From Synanceia verrucosa (Eukaryota > Chordata > Actinopteri > Perciformes > Synanceiidae): a stretch of 64,000 bases of DNA. The stretch's first letter is position 1, and each line of letters opens with the position of its first letter. The position numbers were made by a program, and so were the translations under genes. Shown here piece by piece: positions 23,296 through 34,216 of the stretch. The notes beneath the pieces are model-generated. The model saw only the letters and a list, made by a program, of their open reading frames with translations. It had not been told where the DNA came from and ran no database searches. The DNA lies in assembly GCA_029721515.1 (NCBI GenBank), contig CM056554.1, forward strand, positions 26,208,236-26,272,235, in the 5' to 3' direction.

Positions 23296-25190
23296 TTGGG
23301 GTGTCACGGTATGAAAATTTAAGCTCACGGTTATTGTGACCAAAATTATCACGGTTTTCAGTATTTTTTAAAAGTGTTGAATATGTTCAGAAAACATCGA
23401 TAGTCCTACACAAACTGAAATAGTTTCAAAAAAGTGTAACAGTGTTTATTATATTTAAAATATACAGACAAAGCGTTATCAAAAGTGCAACTTTTCACAT
23501 CAAAGGAAAGGAACAAGGGCTGAGCATGTAAAAAGCTTATATTTATCAAGAACATTTACAGTAATGCAGTTAGTGAATTATACAAATCAAAACATTCAAG
23601 ACAAAGAACAATATGTAAACAAATCACTACATATAAAGACACACCACTTGTCTGTACTTGTTTTCTTCATCATCAAAATTACAATCTAAAACTATACACT
23701 TGAGCACTGTACAAGTCAACCTTAAAAATATACATTTAAAATAAACAGATTACAAAATAACTACTACAGTCGTATGTAATCAAATCCAAACGTTCAAGTA
23801 TTGATGGCATTAAATAAAAAAAATATGTAAACAAATCAATGGCACATGACAGAACTGACTGTATACTTCTCTCCATCATCAACAAATAAGATGCTGCTGA
23901 TCCAGCATCATGTCTGTATACAACTCCATTTACTTGAGATTTAAATGCAAAAATATCATCATATTTACCTTGTCTGGTTTGTGATCTAAGAGGGTAAACA
24001 GTGTACCTGCTGGCACTGAATATTCTCTCTGATGGAACACTGGATGCTGGGACACACAAAAGCTTTTTTACCAGCCTGGCAAGATGAGTCTCTGTAAAGA
24101 AAATAAAATACCATGTCATTATTGTTATGAAGCATTATTGTCATTAGGCTACCATTCATATCAATATACTGTACAGAGAAGTTTGCTTATACTTGTTTTT
24201 GTTGCTACACAAAACCGTCTCACTCAGGTTAAGAGAGTGTCCTGATTAGCTTCACACATTTAGATGATCGAGCATCCAGTATTTGGGTGATTCCATGTCC
24301 ATTTAATTATCTGGTAATACACACGTAGTGACTGTCAACTAAAATGGTTAAAACAAATGAAGTGTATTGCGTTTTTGTGCCTTCAACTAGTGCTTAATAA
24401 TGCCATGTCTTCATTTCACCGTCTCATCATGAATGAAAGTTTAGCTGTTTAGCTTAGAATATTAGCTGCTAATAACCGGCTGCACTATGGTATGGAGCTT
24501 ATGTTAACGTTATTGACAGACAAATCGTTGCATTCTCCCTCAAACAGAAGTCGCCACATCATGCATTTCAGCTAAAACGTTAACGTTAACTTACCTTGCA
24601 TTGGCTGTAGAGCTGTGTGAGACGGTCACGCAGGTGAGTCGTGAGGTTCAAAGTATTGCTGCCTTTAGCAGACACTTTTTCAACTGTCCCTTGGCATTCT
24701 TAAAATACCTAAAATACGCCCATACTTCAGACTTGGTCCTCTTTGAAGGCTGATAGATGTCCTAAGCGCTGTCGTCTCTGCCTTCGGCCATGAGTCCAGC
24801 TTCAGAAAGTGTAAACATTACAAGATGTCCTTGCTGCAGACCTCCACTGTGAGGTCGCTTCTGCCGCAGGCACTCAGGCGGCCACCTCCACTCAGGACGG
24901 GAAAGACAGGGGATCCATTTCAAAATAATATCGTGAATGCACTTCCGGTTGAATCGTTTTCCTCACAAATGCGTTTATTAGTGTCTCTCAAACATTAGGT
25001 TGTGGCTACAAAGTGCGCCTGCGCAGCAACTTCAGCAGACTGATGAGACGCTGGAAAGGCTCACGGTGCCTATACTGCGGGCACGGTAATCCACCAAGAT
25101 AAAGTTTTATTTTGAAAATTAAAACGGTAATTGTTAGAGTCAACATTTTTATCGGGGTTTACCCCTACACCGGTAACCGTGACATCCATA
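23296..25190 (-). mobile_element. hAT transposon, internally deleted
   Basis: The 1895-base insertion is flanked by the perfect 8-base duplication GCAGCAAT (23288-23295 and 25191-25198), the hAT signature length. The ends read TTGGGGTGTCACGGTAT and, from the other side, TATGGATGTCACGGTTAC, sharing GTCACGGT. The only coding remnant is a hAT dimerisation domain on the minus strand. The block 24590-24960 is GC-richer and may be the promoter side. Confidence 0.85.
23736..24119 (-). pseudogene. hAT C-terminal dimerisation domain
   Basis: The motif LARLVKKLLCVPASSVPSER followed by IFSASRYTVYPLRSQTR is the hallmark C-terminal hAT/ZBED dimerisation region. The upstream catalytic region and the BED finger are not found in the rest of the element, so only the C-terminus survives. 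Confidence 0.85.
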
Positions 25191-25849
25191 GCAGCAATAT
25201 GTCTGGAGGAGAAAAGGTGAGGCCTTTAACCCCAAGAACACCATGCCTACCGTCAAAATCATCAGCCCAAAGGTTGGGTCTTGGGCGCAGTTGGGTGTTC
25301 CAACAGGACAATGACCCCAAACACACATCAAAAGTGGTAATGGAATGGCTAAATCAGGCTAGAATTAAGGTTTTAGAATGGCCTTCCCAAAGTCCTGACT
25401 TAAACCCTATTGAGAACATGTGGACAATGCTGAAGAAACAAGTCCATGTCAGAAAGCCAACGTATTTAGCTGAACTGCACCAATTCTGTCAAGAGGAGTG
25501 GTCAAAGATTCAACCAGAAGCTTGTGGATGGCTACCAAAAGAGCCTAATTGAAGTGAAAATGGCCAAAGGACATGTAACCAAATATTAGCATTGCTGTAT
25601 GTATATTTTTGACCCAGCAGATTTGGTCACTTTTTCTGTTGTCCCATAATAAAATCATAAAAGAAGCAAATTCATGAATGTTTTTTGTGACAAAGAAGTA
25701 TCTGGTCCAATCACTCTATCAGAAAATAATCAGAGTGGCAGAAATAACTGGAAACTCAAGAGAGCCATGACATTATCTTCTTTACATAGTGTATGTAGTG
25801 TATGTAAACTTTTGACCAAGACTGTATATTGTAATATCGCACAGCTCTA

Positions 25850-27592
25850 TATACACCATCGGGCTGAATGCTGGGCTCCCAGTGCTGCTGCAGTGACATT
25901 AATGCTTGTTTTACCCGCGATGTTTGTCTCCTTATGCTGGTAAAGTGGGGGGACAGATAAGTGCCTCTATGAATCTGAAGGAGACATGTCCCACCCATTC
26001 CATTGAGACACAAATCATAAATATGCACATAAATCATTTCCATTGGACATTTTTTTCATACACTACTCATGCAAATGCCTGTGGTGACTTTTCCGTTGCC
26101 AGTAGAAGTTGGCTTGGTTTCCACTGGGTGATGTTACAATTTAAGTGCGACAAGTTTTGCACACAGTGCCTGTTTCTGGTGCACTCCTACAGCCTCAAAC
26201 CCAAAATACTACTTAATGGCTGCTGTGCTGTTTGTCTTGGAGATTAAATCCCCTTACTCAACTTCTGGTTCCACTGAAGTATGTTCTTAACATGTTCACG
26301 TTATGCATTAAAGCAGGAGGAGCAGGTTAATACTGATTGGTTAGCGTGACCTGTCCACGAGTAGCAAGCCGCTTCTGATTGGTGAGCTTGGCAGGATGGT
26401 TGGGAGATGGCATTTATGTGTAAAATAGTTGACACAATAGATCCTAGATCAGTCAGGAGCTACAAAAAAAACGCAGCTTTGACGATCACGAGATCGAGTT
26501 GTCTGAAATCACGATTTCGATCAGAAAACAATAAATTGTTCAGCCCTATCCAGCACTGTATTTCTAAAGCCATTAACTTAAATCTAAAGCCAGGTCTCTT
26601 ACTAATCTGATATTATGCTGATCTGAAGCAACAGTACAACTAAACCGTCCTCCTCACTGCAAAAAAAAATAAATGAAAATACACTCGAGTAGCAAGTTTT
26701 GTTTCTGCTGCAGACATAAATTTATAATTATGCCAAAATGTTTCCCTCAACGCAAACTGTGGCCGCTCAGAAAATGTTGGATGGAATATGAAGAGGAAAA
26801 CTTTTGGGGGCCTTCAAAAAGGTTCTGAACAATACTGACTGCCTCTTTATGTTTGTGCACAGTCCTGGCCAATTTTACACAATCCTCCTCTAAACCATCC
26901 GTGAAACTTAAGATGTCACTTTCATAAATCACAGCCAGAAGCCAGCCATAATGATGCCCAAAGCATTTTATCATGAAGGACGAGGCTTGGCTTTAGTGCA
27001 CTTTGTGGTAGAAAAGGCTGTGACAGATATCAAGAGAGGATGTTCATCTTCACACTTTTCTCAGGAGACCATGAGCTGTGGTGTAGGGTGGAAAAAATGT
27101 ATGAAACATGTATGGTGTCAGAAAACAAACAAGCAACTCGTCCAAAAATAAGTGTAGCAAACGGGCAACATCTTGGCTAGAAATGTAGTGGTTCATATTG
27201 GTAGAGAGGAGGTTTCTTAACGGGCCTATGACAGGTGTACTTTTTATCTAACAAAAAACTAAGTCAAATTTGCGCAATTTCAGAGACCAGTGCGTCGCTA
27301 CCTTGTCTCCGATCCTCGCAGCGGCCACGGCTCTCCCCTTTCTCTCCTCACTCCGGCACAGACACACCCACCACACTCAGAGAGTGGAATGCCGACATCA
27401 TTATGGTACAAAAAAAGTTTTCGGTTTCAGAAAATTGATTAATATTGTAACCATGCTTTCAGATCTCACTAGGGATGGAGGAACATTCATAGACACCAAC
27501 ACATCACCCCACTTTTCCAGCATAAGGAGACAAACGCCAGTACAACAATAGTTATGAATGTAACTACGGCTCTATGAATCCCGAACGTCAGC
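25850..27592. other. zmynd11: Intron 1 stretch with a repeat fragment
   Basis: The segments 25875-25903 and 25922-25950 are the inverted match of 28242-28270 and 27507-27535, so one older repeat family is present at both places. Near 26440-26550 there is a worn MITE-like end (TTGTTCAGCCCTAT). Otherwise no gene is seen. Confidence 0.5.
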
Positions 27593-28212
27593 TAGAGCTG
27601 TGCGACATTACAATATATATCGTAGTGCGGTATAAAAATGTCTACCGTACGATATAAGCCTCTGTTGTAATTTTAACATGTTGCTACTTAATTACCTCTG
27701 TTGCTACACTAACCTTAACATTACTGCGGTTGTGGTTTAGATACGCCGCGTAAAGCACATCTCAACGTCAGAATGACCGCTGGATAATCCAAATATATCA
27801 TGCAAGTTCAAAACGTGTATTGTATGAAGCCTAGACATAATAGTATGATGGCTACTGTTAAAACAGCAATGCTACTACTTAGTGGTAGCATGTTCACGTC
27901 ACCCGTAAGGACAGGTTTGCGGCAGTTGTAGCTCGGGAATAAACACAGGTAAAGCAGCATGGAGGACATTGTGTTGCATGTGAATGATTTATTATCGCTT
28001 AAAACACATTCTTATTACCAGACAAACTGCATAGTAAAATACAGCGCAAACATAGCCAGACTTCCAGTCGCTCTCAAAGTAAGCCTTCAGAATAAAAGCA
28101 TATAAGGGATTACACCACAGAGGAGACGGAGGAGAGCGTAACGGAAATTAAAAACACATCCGAAAAAATACTATACCGGGATATAGAATTTTGTCCATAT
28201 CGCACAGCTCTA
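27593..28212. mobile_element. hAT-type MITE, complete
   Basis: The 620-base element starts TAGAGCTGTGCGACAT and ends ATATCGCACAGCTCTA, terminal inverted repeats with one mismatch. It is flanked by the 8-base near-duplication ACGTCAGC (27585-27592) and ATGTCAGC (28213-28220). It has no coding capacity. The host site is itself an older repeat. Confidence 0.85.
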
Positions 28213-28220
28213 ATGTCAGC

Positions 28221-28584
28221 AGGGATGAAATAGAACAGAGGATTAATGTCATTGCAGCAGCACTGGGAGCTCGGCGTTTGAGCTTGACTCATGGTGCATT
28301 CAAGTTGTACAAAAATGTTGTAATTTGCATGCTCCAATTCAGTTTAAATATATTTAATTTAAATCAGAACCCCTACGAAGACAGAAAGTTGGATTAATCT
28401 CACCAACCAGACATAGAATTCATGCTATCTGCTACTGACATAAACAGCAGCAACATGTTTTGTTGTACGTCTGTAAAGCTGGAAGAGATGGGAGCACTAT
28501 ATACCGACTTCCAGTGAACACTCCATAAGGCAAACTCTCACTCCTCAGGGTCCTAAAGAGGAACTAGTAGCAGCCTGTGCCTGT
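28221..28584. other. zmynd11: Intron 1 stretch
   Basis: The first 50 bases are the continuation of the older repeat interrupted by the MITE. No gene is seen in the remainder. Confidence 0.5.
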
Positions 28585-28596
28585 TGATAATAACAT

Positions 28597-28956
28597 CCAT
28601 CCATTATCTACCGCTTAACCTCATAGGGTCGCGGGGGGGCTGGACCCTATCCCAGCTGTCTTAGGGTGAAAGACAGGGTACACCCTGGACAAGTGTCTAG
28701 TTCATCACAGGACACAGAGAAACAGACAACCACTCACACTCACATTCACACCTACGGTCAATTTAAATTAGCCAATTAACCTAATCCCCATGCATGTTTT
28801 TGGATGATGGGAGGAAGCCGGAGTACCAGAGAGAACCCACACAGACATGAGGAGAACATACAAACTCCACACAGAAATGCCCCGGGTCCGGAATTCAAAC
28901 CCGGTACCTTCTTGCTGTGAGTCGACAGTGCTAACCACTACACCACTGTGCCGCCC
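28597..28956 (-). mobile_element. tRNA-derived SINE, copy 1
   Basis: Read on the minus strand it starts GGGCGGCACAGTGGTGTAGT with a pol III A-box-like TGGTGTAGTGGTTAGC and a B-box-like GGGTTTGAATTCC, and ends in the (ATGG)n tail. The flanks TGATAATAACAT (28585-28596) and TGATCATAACAT (28957-28968) form a near-perfect 12-base target duplication. Confidence 0.85.
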
Positions 28957-28969
28957 TGATCATAACATA

Positions 28970-29012
28970 ATAATGATAATAATAATAACAACAACAATAA
29001 TAACAATGAACA
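28970..29012 (+). repeat. (AAT)n-rich microsatellite
   Basis: Imperfect AAT/AAC triplets directly follow the SINE duplication. Confidence 0.8.
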
Positions 29013-31328
29013 CAAATCAGCATTAACTGTTTATTCAGGTCCAAATGCTCTGTAATTATGGCTATGGGGTCCTGTGGAGTGATGGTCCTGCAAGAACCCC
29101 ACACTCATCATTCCGGCCCAAGCACCTACCTACCTACCTACCCCCTCCCCACCTACCCCCTCCCCAATGCGAAAAACCTAGGGAAAACACTGATTTTATA
29201 GAGATGAATTGGGCTCAAGGACACAAATATCAGCCTGATGCATTTGATAAAAAGGTTACAAGCCAGACTTACCTAAAGCACTCAGTGGCACCTTGTGGAT
29301 TCCTTTACATGTGACTGACCCATCCTGTCTATTAGATATCTTATTCTAAATTTGTTTCAATGGTCGGAAATCAAGTTGTTTTTTTGCTTTGACTGACTTC
29401 ACAAATGATAAGATGAAATGTGCTGGCTGGAAAAGAGTAGCGGTGAGGGAGAAACTGTGCACAAAAGTATGAATCACAAGCTCTGGATGGATTTTCAAAA
29501 CTAATGGATTCAAGCTACACTGAGTGCCAACGCGGTCCCCACAGTTAAACAAAACATGCTGGCATTAGAAGCTTCTGAAAATGCAGATGCGCTGAATATG
29601 AATGTTTCAAAAACAAGTATGTTTCAGAACAGCCATGTGCAGAAACACAATGCCATGTACAGTGGTACAGTGAAAACTACAATGAATGACCTAACAGCTG
29701 ATTCTAATGTGACACAAACAGCCGGACATCAAAAAATGAATCGTTTCTCTGTGCACCCAAATTCCGATACCGATCTGCGAGCCATGCTCTCAGATGACAC
29801 TATGGATGGGAGAATAATAATAATAATAATCATGATTAAAACCCGAATTACATAAAAACAAACTACTGAGGTATCGCAAAAAGTATCGTTCTGGAACCAG
29901 TATCGAAACAAAGATTGAAATTGGCACTCTATCAAAATTTTGAACAATACCCAGCTTAAGCTGTGTATGTCACTAAAATTTTGCTTTACACCATTTCTCC
30001 TGTTGGGACTGTGAGTGAACACTGTGACATTTATGTTAAGGTGACAATGCAGAACCAGCACTCTGCACTATTTAAAATTAGATGGTTTTGCAGACTTCAC
30101 AGTGTGCCAACACAGCTGAAGGAGAGGGAGAGGGGTAACGTGAGATCCTATATTCTGTGTCAAGTGCAGCAGGTGTGAAAAAGGGCAGTCTGTGCCATGA
30201 AGCCAGAGCAACATGGCCACATGGCTATCTCTCTCTGCTGGGCAGACATGTACAACCCAGCCACCTCTGTCTGGCACACTGCTGCCAGCCTGCACCGTCT
30301 CCAGAGAGCTCACACTACAGGATGCCTGGTCGAAGCTTTGGTAATCCAAAATCAATTAGGCAAGGTGTGCGACCCGGGGGGGCAATTATAAGACAGCAGG
30401 TTGAGAGGGGCTTGATGGCTCCAAGAACAATGAGCCCACACTGCTGCTGTTGCTCTCCAGAACCTGTTAGATGCTCCCAGCGGGACTCCGCGTCAATGAT
30501 CATCCCTGTTAGTTGTGAAATTAATTACATTAACCTCCGCCAGTGACACAGCCTTGAATGATGTCTGAGGATGTTTTAGCATGACTCCCTGACAGCCACC
30601 GGTAGCCAGTCAGCTAAGTGCATCCACATTAACACAACTGTGAGGCGACCAAAGGGGTCGTTCAAGCAAACATGGTCTCACTGTCACGCTGAAATTCAAA
30701 ACTCAACAGCAAAGCTCGTAATTAAATATCACGTTGAATGGCAGTCGTAGATTTGCAACAAAGAGGCTAACCGTGGAAGGCCACGGCTTTTGCCAGCCAA
30801 GGAGGTGGATTTAGCCACTAGCATGCTAGCTAACGTCGAAGTCAACGTTTGTCGAGGAAAATGACATTTAATTTGCGCTAAATCACTTTAAGCAGACAAT
30901 TTACGGTAAATGTATGTTGAATTACAACATAACCCCCGAACAAGCGGACATAATCAATGGTTGCCTTGCAGACAGGCTGTCGTTGTCAGTTATTTTTTGT
31001 TAGCGATGCTAGTAAAGTGTTACGTAGCTAACACCTAGCTAGCTGGTTGTTTGGTTAAACCGAAGCTAGTCAACTTGTCAGCGAACCAAAACAAGATTCA
31101 CAATGAGAGCAACGCGCTGCTAGTATATTTCAGATACACCTGTGCCTCTATCTGCCGTCACAAACAAAATGAAGACAGTCGGCTAACTAGCTGCCTGCTC
31201 ATTTGTTTTGGAGGGCGCCATGTTCACAAACCTCCATCACGGGACAGGAGAGGCAGCTACGGCTAAGCTAGTTAGCTAACTGACTAGCCGCAGTGAGCCG
31301 CTTTCGTCAGAATAAAAATCAAACTCAC
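29013..31328. other. zmynd11: Intron 1, proximal stretch
   Basis: No gene is seen. It holds a short CTAC/CCCT low-complexity run at 29125-29165, an (AAT)n run at 29813-29831 and a worn MITE-like segment near 29860-29955. A less repetitive block at 30370-30560 could be a conserved non-coding element. From about 30750 the sequence has the GCTAGCTAAC-rich look common around fish promoters. Confidence 0.4.
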
Positions 31329-31510
31329 CTTTGCTACGGTGTCAAGAACAAACAAATGCTGCATGAAATCCGCAAAGGATTGAGGGCGAGGCCGCTTACA
31401 TTAGTATTTCTCGGGCTAGCTGAGGATGGTGGTTCGTGTCCAGCTGGCCACAGTAGAGCAGCTCTGGGCTGGCAGGTAAACACAAGCAGCGCCAACGGAG
31501 CAGAGGGAGA
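31329..31510 (-). promoter_or_regulatory. zmynd11: Putative zmynd11 non-coding exon 1 and promoter
   Basis: The minus strand has a strong donor, GCAAAG|GTGAGT, with the exon side starting at 31329. The region is CpG-richer than its surroundings. No downstream-usable ATG is kept in frame with the coding exon, so it would be 5' untranslated. No other gene start lies between here and the first coding exon. The transcription start and upper boundary are guesses, and the link to zmynd11 is inferred from position and strand. Confidence 0.45.
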
Positions 31511-31766
31511 ACTCTAGTGGTGGAATTCGACTCGCTGCAGTGGGCCCTGTGGACGGTTAAAGGGGCAGTCCGCCGATTCCACGATCAAAGCAAATGTCAA
31601 AAATCCTTTATTGCCATTGTGTAATATGGCTAGAATAGAATATTTTTTATTGATTGTAATTCACTTGTTACAGCAGCGTTAAAAACTTACAAATAATGGA
31701 AAACAATAATCAAATAATATTAATATTATATAGTACATATATCTTATACAATAATATTATAAGCTG

Positions 31767-32065
31767 CACAGCAAGAAGGTGGAGTCTGCATGTTCTCCTC
31801 ATGTCTGTGTGGGTTCTCTCTGGTACTCTGGCTTCCTCCCACCATCCAAAAACATGCATGGGGATTAGGTTAACTGGTTAATTTAAATTGACCGTAGGTG
31901 TGAATGTGAGTGTGAGTGGTTGTCTGTCTCTATGTGTCCTGTGATGAACTGGACACTTGTCCAGGGTGTACCCTGTCTTTCACCCTAAGACAGCTGGGAT
32001 AGACTCCAGCCCCCCTGACCCTATGAGAGGATAAGCGGTAGAAAATGGATGGATGGATGAAAGAA
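31767..32065 (+). mobile_element. tRNA-derived SINE, copy 2, 5'-truncated
   Basis: Same family as 28597-28956 but in plus orientation. It starts within CAGCAAGAAGGT, lacks the A-box and B-box, and ends GGATAAGCGGTAGAAAATGG plus ATGG repeats. Confidence 0.8.
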
Positions 32066-34216
32066 TAACTAATAATAATAATTATTTACAATATAAACTG
32101 AGAAAAGAAATGTTTGTTTTTAATGGCAAACTAAATTAAATGCAATATTTCGACTATGACAGTGCATACAACAAAAATTGGGAGCCCTGCTCCATTTAGT
32201 GCTTTTCAAACACATTCACAGACAAACAGTATAACAAATAGTATAAAAAGACACATAATATAATTTAGATTGAACTGTAGTACAAAATATTCACTTTTTA
32301 CGGTAAGGTCACAGTTAACGATTCATGAGTTGTCGACACTCACAGTTATTGCACGTTTTTACGATCTAAAGTCAGTTTACTGGTACATCCATCTTATAAA
32401 AATAGCAATATCACAGTGGAGAAATACTCCTGCAGAATCATACTTTAGTTATAGAATAAAAATATACCTAAAGAATTAAAAGCAAAAGCACTCATGATAC
32501 AGAACAACCTATTACAGAATAATAATGTCTTAAATCACTGGATCATAATCAATGACGTGTTCATCACCCGTTTTACTCATATTCATAGCTTTATATCCTA
32601 CAGGATAGTATCATCCTTAATTATAGATTGGGATATTTCATGATGTCTATAGATCATTTAACTACTGTATTACTGCAGTAATCTAAATCTGCAAAGTAAA
32701 CAAATACATGTGACAAGTACAATAATGATTACACTTGTAGCCTTGTGTAAAAATATAAGTCAAACACAATATGTAAGTACCTCAGAAGTGTACTTAATAA
32801 TCAAAATAAGATATATTTGCACAAATAATGAATTTTATTTTCTGTATCTCTCTCAATGTAGGCTACTTACAGAGAAGTAGAATCAAATCTAAGAGACAGG
32901 ACTGTTGTTTTCCCAAGTATGTGAAACAATTGCTGTATATATATAAATATTACACTGCATAAAGACATATATAAAGCACCAAGAGTGACCAACAATAATA
33001 TGTGAGATAAAATGTCTATGTACAAATCAAACATTATTTAACTTGTAAACAATGAAAAGGTTGCAAATAAATAAATACTGAATGGAAATGATGTGTAGTG
33101 TGTACATCTACTATAGACAGAGTTTGTAAGATTTATATTGACAGGGACAGAGATTATTTTTTATCAATTGTAGAATTTAACCCACTGTACCTTTTCCAGA
33201 AGTCATTAGCAGGGATTAACAAAGACAAAGGTGCTTCAACCTTCACATGGTTAGCAGGGTGAAGGCGCCCTCTTGTGTCGTACTTTTCATATTTCACTTG
33301 TTGACCTGAAGAAAACCTCACTGAGCCTTTCACGCCTTCAAACATCAGCAGAGACATTTAAATGTATTTAATGTGACTCTGCAATAAATCGTTTCTGTTG
33401 ACTAAATGCACAAACAAAATATTGGTTAGAGAAAACAAAAGAATTGACAGAGAACTGCTCATTTCTCTGAGACAAATCTGTTTCAGAAAGGACAGGGACT
33501 GACTGATTTCTCCTTTCTGTATATTCACCTTTTAATTTTTTTCATAAGTCTTGTGTCCTTATCCTCATGGATACGTTGATAAAAAATTGTTGTTGAATAC
33601 CTAAATAAATTACAGGGCCCCCATATATATAATTCATTGAATGTTTATTATTATATGGACTTTCATTACATGTTCATTTGATGTATAAATGCTGTGACTT
33701 TTTGTTGTTGTTGTTACTTTAGTACCTACTTCTTGTTAAAATTAAATTAAATGAATTGCTTGTGACCATGGTCACTGATGAGAAGTTGTAGCAGTCGCTG
33801 TGATGGATGGTCAAGAATAACTGTTAAATGTTGGTTAATGCTTTTTTGTACTTGACTTCTGCTCCTCATGTATCCCTTAGAGGATAAAAACTATAAACTT
33901 TTTCTGATATGTTGGAATGAAGGCATGAAGAAAAGTCATCATAAACCTTCAGTTTGTTCATATCCATCAGTAGGTTCTGTTAGATGACTCATTTCATCCA
34001 CATAGTCATTTCGATCAGTCATGTAGAAGAAAGGAATGATCTCCTTATTGATTATGTTCATGATAAAAATACACAACAACATTTAGAGCTCAGAGGTGTT
34101 TATATAAATGTCAGTTCAGATTTTAACAGCTGATCTCTGTGCAGGGAGGAAATCTCTCTGCAACAAACATGAAGGAAGAACAAGTTCAAGAATTTAATCC
34201 CTCACTTGGCTTATGA
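32066..34216. other. Intergenic stretch between zmynd11 and the TRIM16-like gene
   Basis: Very AT-rich. The part nearest 34216 probably includes the 3' untranslated region of the TRIM16-like gene. No other coding or transposon signal is recognised. Confidence 0.5.

Larger units (their letters stand above)
23010..25552 (+). pseudogene. Tc1-like transposase split by the hAT insertion
   Basis: The left part (23010-23290) has the DNA-binding end and the first catalytic D in FWRKVLWSDQKK. The right part (25199-25552) has VFQQDNDPKHTS with the second D and SPDLNPIENMW with the E. Comparison with the family shows that the glycine-rich segment between them (the GGGS.M.WG region) is also deleted on the right side, independently of the hAT insertion. 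Confidence 0.85.
22410..25824 (+). mobile_element. IR/DR Tc1-like transposon, interrupted by a hAT element
   Basis: It begins CAGTCATGGCCAAAACTTTA after TA and ends with the complement CCAAGACTG before TA. The terminal repeats are long (about 210 bases). An outer TTACATACACTTGTAAAG and an inner ATACATACAGCAA word suggest the inverted-repeat/direct-repeat design also seen in Sleeping Beauty-type elements. Without the hAT insert the element is about 1.5 kb. The transposase is broken. Confidence 0.88.
22372..25849. mobile_element. hAT-type MITE copy split by a Tc1-like insertion
   Basis: The flank 22372-22409 (CTGGTTGTGGATTAGATA) resembles the interior of the intact MITE near 27727-27742. The flank 25834-25849 (ATATCGCACAGCTCTA) equals that MITE's right terminus. 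A Tc1-like element occupies 22410-25824 between them. The left MITE end is not recognised. Confidence 0.6.
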
